From assembly GCA_905181815.1 (NCBI GenBank), contig CAJIZA010000003.1:124001-188000 (forward strand): a DNA stretch of 64,000 nt. The letters run 5' to 3'. The DNA comes from an uncultured Planktomarina sp. GTDB taxonomy: Bacteria; Pseudomonadota; Alphaproteobacteria; Rhodobacterales; Rhodobacteraceae. Below are positions 35,068-42,297 of the stretch, piece by piece (within the stretch, counting starts at the first letter, position 1; every line of letters starts with the position of its first letter). A program made the position numbers and the translations under genes. The notes under the pieces were generated by a model. The model was not told the origin of the DNA. It searched no databases and saw only the letters and a program-made list of their open reading frames with translations.

Positions 35068-35085
35068 TGTAACAAATTATTGACA
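35068..35085. promoter_or_regulatory. Second PpsR-type site, bchF-ppaA region
   Basis: TGTAACAAATTATTGACA is an exact TGT-N12-ACA palindrome, 87 bp before the ppaA GTG. It lies 77 bp from the first site, a spacing that would suit looping or separate control of bchF and of the antirepressor-ppsR unit (autoregulation). Confidence 0.65.
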
Positions 35086-35171
35086 TTTGTGCCACAATAC
35101 CCGAGCATCTCTATCATCTTTGATAGCGGCCGGGGTCATAGTGGCCTACTGCTAGTATACGGAAGGTCGTC

Positions 35172-35945
35172 GTGACTCATCACCAACATACAGATTTAGT
35201 GAGTATAGGGGATGAAGCCGCCCGGGTAGCTCAGGTTGCTATTGAGGTTTTGGCGGGTAGTTTAAATCAAGCCAGCGGGCTGGACGAGCGCCCGCCATTG
35301 GTCCCCGCAATCATCACAAGCCAAGCGTCCCAGCGCTTGGTCAATGCCTCTCTCGATCCAAAAAAAACAGCCGTTTCTTCTGCCATTGATAAACTACAGG
35401 CTGCGGGCTTTTCAGACTTCATCCTCTTTTCACAGATCATACCCGCGGCCGTCCGCCAATTGGGCCTCGCTTGGGAAGACGATGACCTATCCTTCTTCGC
35501 CATGACGCTCAGCGCAAGTCGTCTGCAGATTGCTGTGCACGGTCTTTCGGAAACAGAGGTTCCAGCAGGCATAAGTCGCCTGAGTAAAGAATTGAGTTTG
35601 TTAATTATCGTTCCGGAAGGAACACAACATACATTGGGTGCGATTATCCTGGGCAAGACACTAAGATGTGTTGGCGCTCGCGTTAAGCTGGAAATGGGTG
35701 TCACAGCCAGTCGAGTTCATCAGATTGGCGCAGGTGAGCAGTTCGACGGCGTGTTTATCTCCGCGTCAGCACGCGACAGTGTCAAAAAATTATCTGAAAT
35801 AATTTCAAATGTTAGATATAATTGGAGCACAGCAAAGGTTATTCTCGGAGGTGGCATTCTGAGCGCTCAAGTTAACCTCGATGCGGTTATGGGAACAGAT
35901 TACAAAACCAACGACTGGAAAGCCGCGGTTGCTCAATGCTTTTAA
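35172..35945 (+). CDS. ppaA: PpaA/AerR-like cobalamin-binding antirepressor
   Basis: 257 residues, GTG start with GGAAGG upstream. A helical cap (WEDDDLSFFAMTLSASRLQI, about 101-120) precedes a B12-binding-like Rossmann domain with PEGTQHTLG (His153). This is the short cobalamin-domain (SCHIC) layout of PpaA, AerR and AppA. In Rhodobacter such proteins bind cobalamin and counteract PpsR/CrtJ in a light- or redox-dependent way. It is 81 bp upstream of ppsR in the same direction. Which of this and the 37,441 paralogue is orthologous to PpaA is not certain. Confidence 0.82.
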   Translation: MTHHQHTDLVSIGDEAARVAQVAIEVLAGSLNQASGLDERPPLVPAIITSQASQRLVNASLDPKKTAVSSAIDKLQAAGFSDFILFSQIIPAAVRQLGLAWEDDDLSFFAMTLSASRLQIAVHGLSETEVPAGISRLSKELSLLIIVPEGTQHTLGAIILGKTLRCVGARVKLEMGVTASRVHQIGAGEQFDGVFISASARDSVKKLSEIISNVRYNWSTAKVILGGGILSAQVNLDAVMGTDYKTNDWKAAVAQCF

Positions 35946-36026
35946 AAGTTAAATTCCAAATATGTGACAGTACGATAGCCACGTGGGTGCATCTGGAAAT
36001 GCAAATCGAACGAAGGGCTTTTGCAA

Positions 36027-37439
36027 ATGACGTCGCATGGTAAAATAGAATGGGCCGAGCGCCTTATTACCAATTTGGATCAAGCTGCCACAGCGGATTT
36101 AATTTCGCGCCTGTGCGATTTTGCTTTTGTCATCTCCCGCGATGGCGAGATCACCCAAACCGTGTGCAGCCCTTTTTTAGCGCCAAGATTGGATTTGACC
36201 CCGTGGAATGGTCTGCAGTTTAAAGACACACTCACCAAAGAATCTGTACCAAAGTTTGAAGCCCGCCTTGCCGAGTTCCAAGGGGGCCAAAAAGAGATAC
36301 GCCCTGTTGAGTTGAACCATCGCGCCACAGACCAACAAACTGAATTGCCCGGCCGCTATACCTATCATTCAGCCACAGCAGACGGTTCTACATTGCTTTT
36401 AGGCTCCGATTTACGGCCCGTCGCAGAAATGCAGCAACAGCTGGTAGAAGCACAGATCGCTCTTGAAAACGACTATGACGCCCGTCGGGAACATGAAATC
36501 AGGCTCAGAGTTTTGATGGAATCATCTGACGTCGCAACGGTGTTCATCGCACTCGAAACGGGTGTCATCTCATCGTGCAATGGCGCAGCCGAGGTTCTGC
36601 TCGGGCGGTCCCACAACGAGTTGATCGACGCTTCTTTCGCCTCAGAGTTTGAAGACAAAGGTCTTACGAGTTTGATCGACCAAATGGTGACCACCGCTTC
36701 TGATGCCTCCATGAAATCCATCTTAGTCAAATCTGCGCAAGGCGGCGGGTCCTACCGACTGAATCCAACACTGTTTCGCGGCGCAACCTCGCAAATGTTG
36801 CTGTGTAAAATTGAGCCCGAGGATTCGACCGAAGAGCCCGTTGATCTACTGGCAACCCATTTGGTCAGTTTTTTCCACAAAGGGGTCGACCCGATTGTGT
36901 TTGTAAATATGTCAGGTCAAATTTTGAGCGTGAACGAGGCCTTTGTCTCCTTGGCCAATGTAACACATGCACAAACCCTTAATGGACGCAGCATGTCCGA
37001 ATTCTTTTCCCGCGGGTCAGTCGATCTCAACGTAATTTTGGAAAGCGCCCGCCGCAATGGTAAGATGCGTCTCTATTCGACAAAGATTTTAAACGAGCAT
37101 GGGGAAGAACGACCCGTTGAGATTTCCACCACACAAATTCGCACAGAACATGAGCCAATTTGTGTTTTTCTCCTGCGCAATGCCCGTCGCGTTGAGGCGA
37201 TCTCAAGGCCCTCCAATCAAATGTCGGAAGTAGAGGCTAATTCTGTTGTTGAACTGATTGGCAGCCAGTCACTCAAAGATATTGTCGCGCGCAGTACCGA
37301 TGTGGTTGAAAAAATGTGTATCGAAACCGCAATTGGCATGACATCCAACAACCGCGTCGCCGCAGCAGGGATGCTCGGACTGTCGCGCCAATCTCTCTAT
37401 GTAAAATTGCGGAAATACGATTTAGTAGTAAGAGATTAA
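36027..37439 (+). CDS. ppsR: Photosynthesis repressor PpsR/CrtJ
   Basis: Redox-responsive repressor of bch, crt and puc genes. 470 residues from the ATG at 36,027 (a TTG two codons earlier is possible). Tandem PAS-like domains span roughly 25-380, with a glutamine-rich linker helix near 135-165. The C-terminal Fis-type HTH reads AAAGMLGLSRQSLYVKLRKY. Cys260 and Cys431 occupy the positions of the redox cysteines known in Rhodobacter PpsR/CrtJ. Predicted target palindromes lie upstream of bchC, bchG, hemC and bchF. Confidence 0.94.
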   Translation: MTSHGKIEWAERLITNLDQAATADLISRLCDFAFVISRDGEITQTVCSPFLAPRLDLTPWNGLQFKDTLTKESVPKFEARLAEFQGGQKEIRPVELNHRATDQQTELPGRYTYHSATADGSTLLLGSDLRPVAEMQQQLVEAQIALENDYDARREHEIRLRVLMESSDVATVFIALETGVISSCNGAAEVLLGRSHNELIDASFASEFEDKGLTSLIDQMVTTASDASMKSILVKSAQGGGSYRLNPTLFRGATSQMLLCKIEPEDSTEEPVDLLATHLVSFFHKGVDPIVFVNMSGQILSVNEAFVSLANVTHAQTLNGRSMSEFFSRGSVDLNVILESARRNGKMRLYSTKILNEHGEERPVEISTTQIRTEHEPICVFLLRNARRVEAISRPSNQMSEVEANSVVELIGSQSLKDIVARSTDVVEKMCIETAIGMTSNNRVAAAGMLGLSRQSLYVKLRKYDLVVRD

Positions 37440-37440
37440 T

Positions 37441-38280
37441 TCACGTCTCAACCTGTGACAAACGGGTAAAATGCGCCTTTGCCTCCTCCATTGTTACGGC
37501 GATCCCGTCGACACCCATGAGCTCCAAAATGGGTCGAAACTCTTCTACCTCTTGGCCACAAATCACGATTGACAGATGTGGCGCACAGATGTGAAGTGCG
37601 ACAATCAGCTGTGACAGCGCCTCAAGTGAGTGTTCCCCGCTGAATGACAGACCCACCATACGGCTTGAGATTTGTGCGATTTCAGCAAGTAGATCATCGT
37701 GGGACAGGCCCACCAATAAAGAAATATTCCACCCGTCTTTTCGGAAAAAATCTGCGGCCATACGGACCCCAAGCGTGTGGGTCTCACCCGGCACAGAGGC
37801 GAAAATAACCGCCGGCTCATCGGGTAGGGCAGAGGTTTCAAACATGTGCCGCATTGACCGCATAATTGCAAAAATGCGACCGGAGCCAACCGTAACCTGC
37901 GCGAATGTGATGTGATCGCTGTCCCACATATCACCCAATTGTCGCGCAGCTGGCGCCAGAAAATTGACGTAGATATCTTCCACCGGTCGACCAGCTTCGC
38001 GTTCCGCAGCAATGATCTGTGCGGCACTTTTGGGAATGTCGGACGCAAGCGCTGTGCTGAATGCCAACAACTCCTCTTGCGACACCGGGCGCGCGGCCGA
38101 GCCCGCCGCCACAGTCCTTGACGCTACACGCAAAATCACCTCTCGCGCCAGGCTGGCAACCAAGTCTTCCGGCAGCTTTTTACTGAGTTCAAATATATTT
38201 GTTTCGCTGTCGTGATACACTTCCCATTCGAAGGCATCTGTCGACTGCACTCCTGAAGCGGAGCCTTGTTGTTTCGACAT
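37441..38280 (-). CDS. Second cobalamin-binding AerR-like protein
   Basis: 279 residues. It has the same two-part layout as the 35,172 product: a helical cap with LGDMWDSDHITFAQVTVGSGR (about 115-135) and a B12-type domain with PGETHTLG (His168) and a SFSGEHSL loop. A divergent N-terminal extension of about 60 residues is absent in the paralogue. It converges on ppsR, with one base between the two stop codons. Likely a second light/redox input to PpsR; DNA-binding or other partners cannot be excluded. Confidence 0.8.
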   Translation of the reverse strand: MSKQQGSASGVQSTDAFEWEVYHDSETNIFELSKKLPEDLVASLAREVILRVASRTVAAGSAARPVSQEELLAFSTALASDIPKSAAQIIAAEREAGRPVEDIYVNFLAPAARQLGDMWDSDHITFAQVTVGSGRIFAIMRSMRHMFETSALPDEPAVIFASVPGETHTLGVRMAADFFRKDGWNISLLVGLSHDDLLAEIAQISSRMVGLSFSGEHSLEALSQLIVALHICAPHLSIVICGQEVEEFRPILELMGVDGIAVTMEEAKAHFTRLSQVET

Positions 38281-38649
38281 TTATGTGTCCCCTATCACTC
38301 GTTACCCACATGGACACCGGTATTCACACTGCATCAAATTGCGAAATGACGGATGCCTTGGCGAGAGGGCCGATCATTTCAAATCGATAGGAGGCTACAA
38401 ACCTTTGTAGCAATACTCCTGTACAGCAGGTTCCATGTTAAAACTCTGTCGTATCCTCCAAAATAATCACACTATCTTAAAAACTCAGGCTGAAAGCCAA
38501 ATCATAAAGCTTTCATTTATTGAGTAGAAGCTCTTTTACTTTGTCGATGTCCAATCAAACTCACCGTCATCGGCAAAATCTTTAGAGCACAGAACAGACT
38601 GTGGCATAATTAGGGTAAATACTTAAGTAATTATACTTACTTTCTGTCC
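38281..38649. other. Intergenic region, no gene seen
   Basis: 369 bp between two minus-strand genes, AT-rich. I see no plausible ORF, tRNA or TGT-N12-ACA site. A perfect TAAGTA-N4-TACTTA inverted repeat sits at 38,624-38,639, about 10 bp beyond the end of the downstream-lying regulator gene. The promoter of the cobalamin-binding gene should lie in the left part. Confidence 0.5.
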
Positions 38650-39249
38650 TTAACCAAACATTCGGATCAAATCTACAATCCCACGTGTCCGTGTCTTTTC
38701 GCGTATGCGGGCGCGATGCGCCTCGATTGTGCGCTGGCTCACATTTAGCTCCACGGCGATCTCTTTGTTGAGCTTGCCTTTGAGAAGATGTTCCAAGACC
38801 TGGCGCTCTCGATTCGTTAAAGAACGCAAACGCTGTGCAATAATTTGCTGCGGTAGACGGTTCGGCTTTCGATCAAATATTAACTCCGAAGCAGTGCCTA
38901 TGGCCTCCAGCAATCGGGAATCAGCCGCCGGCTTTTCAATGAAGTCCACAGCGCCCGCGCGCAACGTTTGTACAGCAATGGGCACATCGCCATGAGCAGT
39001 GAGGATCACGATGGGAATATCCAGTCCGTTGGAAGCGAGATAGTCTTGCAGCTCGCTTCCTGACATCCCAGGCAAATGCAGCTCCATAACCACACAGGCT
39101 TTGAGGTCTGGATCAAACAGTTTCAAGAACTGCTCAGCGGAACCGCAGGGAATCGTGGCATAGCCCTCTGCGCTCAAAACTGCTGTTTGGGCGTCCAGCG
39201 CCCGTGGATCGCCATCCACAACATAAATGGAGATAGGCTCATGCGGCAT
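38650..39249 (-). CDS. FixJ/LuxR-type response regulator with Glu phospho-site
   Basis: 199 residues from the ATG at 39,249 (an ATG at 39,288 would add 13 atypical residues). Receiver domain 1-120, then LuxR HTH (LTNRERQVLEHLLKGKLNKE, NVSQRTIEAHR). The phospho-acceptor position, usually Asp in VxxDxxMPG, is Glu56 here (CVVMELHLPGMSG). In the acidic pocket VVDGDP a Gly stands where one Asp is normally found. The Thr (ILTAHGD) and Lys (FIEKPA) switch residues remain. No histidine kinase is adjacent. It may act without phosphorylation. Confidence 0.85.
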   Translation of the reverse strand: MPHEPISIYVVDGDPRALDAQTAVLSAEGYATIPCGSAEQFLKLFDPDLKACVVMELHLPGMSGSELQDYLASNGLDIPIVILTAHGDVPIAVQTLRAGAVDFIEKPAADSRLLEAIGTASELIFDRKPNRLPQQIIAQRLRSLTNRERQVLEHLLKGKLNKEIAVELNVSQRTIEAHRARIREKTRTRGIVDLIRMFG

Positions 39250-39314
39250 GTACCAACCCCGCCGAGAAGAAAGCGCCGCAGATGGCAAGGTATGGCCATA
39301 GATCCATCACAAGG

Positions 39315-39794
39315 CTAATCTGCCGATAGGTCTCGGGGCGCAACCGTAGGGTTCAGCTGTGCAACCCGGTAATTTAATGCAGCCGCTATGGTGACCCAGA
39401 TAATATAGGGCAGAAAAGCCAGGCCTGCGGCCCGGTCCAGCTCAAACATCGCTAAGGTGGCTCCCAATACAGAGACCCACAAAGGCAGCATCACCAATAG
39501 CGCTCCACGCAATCGCCGCAGCCCAAAAAATACCGGCGTCCATAGGGTCGAGAAGCCGGCCTGCATAGCCCAAAAGGCCAGGGCAATGGCATTTCCCTCC
39601 ATATCCGCCACGCGGGCACCAGCGAAGGAAACTGAAAAATAGATCGTTGTCCAAGCCAAGGGAAAGGCCCAGTTCGGCGGAGTCCAGACAGGTTTGTTGA
39701 GCGCCTGATACCAGCTGCCTGGTTGAAACAGCGCCCCAGTTGCACCAGCGGCAAAACATGTGACCAACAAAATGACAAACACGAAAAAATCCAT
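39315..39794 (-). CDS. tspO: Tryptophan-rich sensory protein TspO/CrtK
   Basis: 159 residues from the ATG at 39,794, five membrane spans, family motifs WYQALNKPVWTPPNWAFPLAW and WTPVFFGLRR. In R. sphaeroides outer-membrane TspO modulates photopigment gene expression in response to oxygen, probably by tetrapyrrole handling. There it lies between crtB and crtC; here it is at the outer edge of the PGC beside a response regulator. An upstream in-frame ATG (39,839) would add 15 residues; neither start has a strong Shine-Dalgarno. Confidence 0.92.
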   Translation of the reverse strand: MDFFVFVILLVTCFAAGATGALFQPGSWYQALNKPVWTPPNWAFPLAWTTIYFSVSFAGARVADMEGNAIALAFWAMQAGFSTLWTPVFFGLRRLRGALLVMLPLWVSVLGATLAMFELDRAAGLAFLPYIIWVTIAAALNYRVAQLNPTVAPRDLSAD

Positions 39795-39915
39795 GCTTAA
39801 TACATAGGCAGCAATTTTCCAGCTGGCCAGCGAATTCAATGGCCAAAGATGTCGCCTTACAGCTCCGCGCTGCGTATTCTGAGCCTGTCTTCAGTACCGA
39901 GGCAATATTATGCTT

Positions 39916-39939
39916 GTATATTAGTGATCACTTATATAC
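39916..39939 (+). promoter_or_regulatory. 24-bp operator-like palindrome before sulfur module
   Basis: GTATATTAGTGA (39,916-39,927) and TCACTTATATAC (39,928-39,939) form a 24-bp inverted repeat with a single mismatched pair. It is 31 bp before the first ORF of the module. A TATACT at 39,935-39,940 could be the -10. The context suggests a site for a persulfide-sensing repressor of the BigR/SqrR (ArsR) type; no such gene is in the window. Confidence 0.6.
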
Positions 39940-39969
39940 TAAAATGAGAATATCAAATACGGCATAACA

Positions 39970-40416
39970 ATGGGGCCAACTATGGAAACCGAGTTCACAC
40001 CACTTCTGTCACTTTTGGGAGGCGGCCTTATTGGCGCTTCGGCTGTTTTACTGATGGCGACCCATGGTCGTATTGCGGGAATCAGCGGCATCCTATCGCG
40101 CATGCTACCCCCCACCGGCAAAGATCAATCGCTCCCACAGGGTCTGATCTTTTTGATCGGTCTGTTGCTCGCCGCACCCATTTGGATCGTAATCAACGGA
40201 CAAGCTCCGCTGCAAAGCGTTTCAAGCAACCTGCCGCTTTTGGCCCTCGCCGGCGCTCTAGTCGGTTTTGGATCCGTCTGGGGCAATGGCTGCACGAGTG
40301 GCCACGGGGTATGCGGCATTTCCCGCCTCTCCAGTCGCTCTATTGTTGCGACATTAACCTTCATGAGCACCGGTTTTATCGCCGTCCTGCTGCTTCGTCA
40401 CGTTTTTGGAGGCTAA
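39970..40416 (+). CDS. YeeE/YedE sulfur transporter, N-terminal half protein
   Basis: 148 residues, about four membrane spans. It has the YeeE/YedE signature [26 protein letters not shown] near residues 97-122, with conserved cysteines. Family members take up thiosulfate or related sulfur compounds. Together with the next gene it makes a full-length-equivalent transporter split in two, as in PmpA/PmpB-type pairs. ATG at 39,970 or 39,982. 4 nt before the next start codon. Confidence 0.88.
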   Translation: MGPTMETEFTPLLSLLGGGLIGASAVLLMATHGRIAGISGILSRMLPPTGKDQSLPQGLIFLIGLLLAAPIWIVINGQAPLQSVSSNLPLLALAGALVGFGSVWGNGCTSGHGVCGISRLSSRSIVATLTFMSTGFIAVLLLRHVFGG

Positions 40417-40420
40417 AGCC

Positions 40421-40846
40421 ATGAAAAACCTCGTTACACTTCTGTCCGGTCTTATGTTTGGCTTCGGCCTGTTACTGTCGGGCATGGCCAATCCCGCCAA
40501 GGTCCAAAACTTTCTCGACCTCTTCGGCACCTGGGATCCCAGCCTTGCCTTTGTTATGGGCGGCGCGATTGCTATCACCATGCCAGGGTTTTGGCTGGTC
40601 ACCCGGCGCAGCAAGCCGTTTTTCAACGATGTCTTCCATCTGCCGACCCGCACGGACTTCGACGCACGTTTGATCACAGGTGCAGCAATATTTGGCGTAG
40701 GTTGGGGTTTAGGCGGATTTTGCCCCGGTCCAGCAATGACTGCCCTACCGCTGGCCGCTGAAGGCACGCTGATCTTTGTCGCCACTATGTTGACAGGGAT
40801 GGCAGCCTCAAAATACGTTCTCCAACGGCGAGACAACCACGTTTAA
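40421..40846 (+). CDS. YeeE/YedE sulfur transporter, second half protein
   Basis: 141 residues, about four membrane spans. FGVGWGLGGFCPGPAMTAL (near residues 88-106) is the second YeeE-type cysteine motif. Start set at the ATG 40,421, 4 nt after the partner's stop, with GGAGGCTAAAGCC upstream. Likely partner of the previous protein in sulfur-compound transport. Confidence 0.87.
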   Translation: MKNLVTLLSGLMFGFGLLLSGMANPAKVQNFLDLFGTWDPSLAFVMGGAIAITMPGFWLVTRRSKPFFNDVFHLPTRTDFDARLITGAAIFGVGWGLGGFCPGPAMTALPLAAEGTLIFVATMLTGMAASKYVLQRRDNHV

Positions 40847-40883
40847 ACTTCGGCGAAGATAAGTAATTTAGAAAGGTGATCAA

Positions 40884-41768
40884 ATGTCTGACACAAAACT
40901 GAACACACTGGAACAGCCGGAAGTCATGGCCTTCTTTGATGCGCAAACCAACACCATCAGCTATATTGTGAAGGATCCAAGCAGCAACGCCTGCGCCGTG
41001 ATCGATTCCGTCATGAATATGGACTACGCGGCCGGACGGATTACCTTCGAAAGCGCCTATGAGATCGTCAAGACAATCAAAGATCGTGGCCTTGGGCTAC
41101 AATGGATCATTGAAACCCATGTGCACGCCGATCACCTTTCCGCAGCCCCCTATTTGCAAGAGCAATTGGGCGGCAAAATCGGCATCAGTGAGAAAATCAT
41201 CCAAGTGCAGGACACCTTTGGCAAGATCTTCAATGAAGGAACCGCATTCCAACGCGATGGATCACAATTTGATGCGCTGTTTGAAGATGGGGACAGCTAT
41301 CATGTGGGGCAAATGCAAGCCACCGTCACCGCCACACCTGGCCATACTCCGGCCTGTATGGTGCATGTCATGGGCGATGCGGCTTTTGTCGGCGACACTT
41401 TGTTTATGCCCGATGGTGGATCGGCGCGCGCTGATTTCCCCGGTGGCGATGCAGGGATCCTATATGATTCCATTCAAAAAGTGTTGAGCCTGCCGGATGA
41501 AACGCGCTTGTTTATGTGCCATGACTATGGTCCCAATGGGCGCGACATCCAGTGGGAAACCACCGTGGCAGAAGAACGCGCCTTCAACATCCATGTTGGT
41601 GGTGATGCGACCCGCGAATCCTTTGTTAAAATGCGTACCGAGCGCGACGCCACTTTGGCGATGCCAAAGCTGATTATTCCAGCCTTGCAAGTCAACATGC
41701 GCGCAGGCGAAGTTCCTACAGATGAAGACGGGCACCCGAGCTTGAAAGTACCAATCAACTCATTGTAA
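40884..41768 (+). CDS. Persulfide dioxygenase-like metallo-beta-lactamase protein
   Basis: 294 residues, metallo-beta-lactamase fold. THVHADH at 78-84 is the metal motif, with later ligands in TPGHTPACM, FVGDTLFMPDGG and MCHDYGPNG. This matches the ETHE1/Blh group that oxidises glutathione persulfide to sulfite. Adjacent transporter and sulfur-transferase genes support that role. AGAAAGG precedes the ATG. Cytoplasmic (no signal peptide). Confidence 0.88.
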   Translation: MSDTKLNTLEQPEVMAFFDAQTNTISYIVKDPSSNACAVIDSVMNMDYAAGRITFESAYEIVKTIKDRGLGLQWIIETHVHADHLSAAPYLQEQLGGKIGISEKIIQVQDTFGKIFNEGTAFQRDGSQFDALFEDGDSYHVGQMQATVTATPGHTPACMVHVMGDAAFVGDTLFMPDGGSARADFPGGDAGILYDSIQKVLSLPDETRLFMCHDYGPNGRDIQWETTVAEERAFNIHVGGDATRESFVKMRTERDATLAMPKLIIPALQVNMRAGEVPTDEDGHPSLKVPINSL

Positions 41769-41829
41769 AGCCGCCACCCATTTTTGAAACACAATTGCCC
41801 GGTTGATACTCGCGGCAAAAGGATAAGCT

Positions 41830-42255
41830 ATGTCTATGAAAAAGCTCTCAGATCAGTTCTATGTTGGACCCCAGATTGAAATTGATGATATCGAAGATAT
41901 TCAAATCTCTGGCATCAAATCTGTTATTTGCCTGCGCCCTGATGGCGAGGGGGCCGATCAGCCCGCGTTTGACAACCTGAAAACTCAAGCCGCCACTTTG
42001 AAGCTTGCAGCCCATTACCTGCCCATCATTCCCGGTCAAATCTCTGAAGAACAAATCGCGGAATTTGCGGATATGGTCCGCAAGAGCACCGGGCCCATTT
42101 TCGCCTATTGCCTCAGTGGTATGCGCGCGACCGCCCTTTGGGCCTTGCATCAAGCCCAAATTGGGCAATCCGTGGATGAGATTCTCGCGGCTGCAAAATC
42201 GGCCGGACATGATCTGACGGCACTCGCTCCAAGGCTTTCTGCAGCCGCCCTTTAG
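41830..42255 (+). CDS. DUF442 (TIGR01244) sulfur transferase/phosphatase-like protein
   Basis: 141 residues with a dual-specificity-phosphatase-like fold. The catalytic loop is Cys94-LSGM-Arg99 in FAYCLSGMRAT. The family is often linked or fused to ETHE1-type persulfide dioxygenases, as in Blh, where it is thought to act as a rhodanese-like sulfur transferase. 61 nt after the metallo-beta-lactamase gene, same direction. Confidence 0.87.
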   Translation: MSMKKLSDQFYVGPQIEIDDIEDIQISGIKSVICLRPDGEGADQPAFDNLKTQAATLKLAAHYLPIIPGQISEEQIAEFADMVRKSTGPIFAYCLSGMRATALWALHQAQIGQSVDEILAAAKSAGHDLTALAPRLSAAAL

Positions 42256-42297
42256 CCCAGATTTCTATCACCCGTCTAGCATGACCGGAACACGCAC

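Noticed and set aside
35080-35117. Promoter for ppaA starting at TTGACA in the second PpsR site
   Set aside because: No acceptable -10 hexamer occurs 16-18 bp downstream; the nearest TATCAT is 26 bp away.
38624-38639. TAAGTA-N4-TACTTA repeat as an operator
   Set aside because: It is at the 3' end of a gene and in AT-rich DNA where short palindromes are expected by chance.
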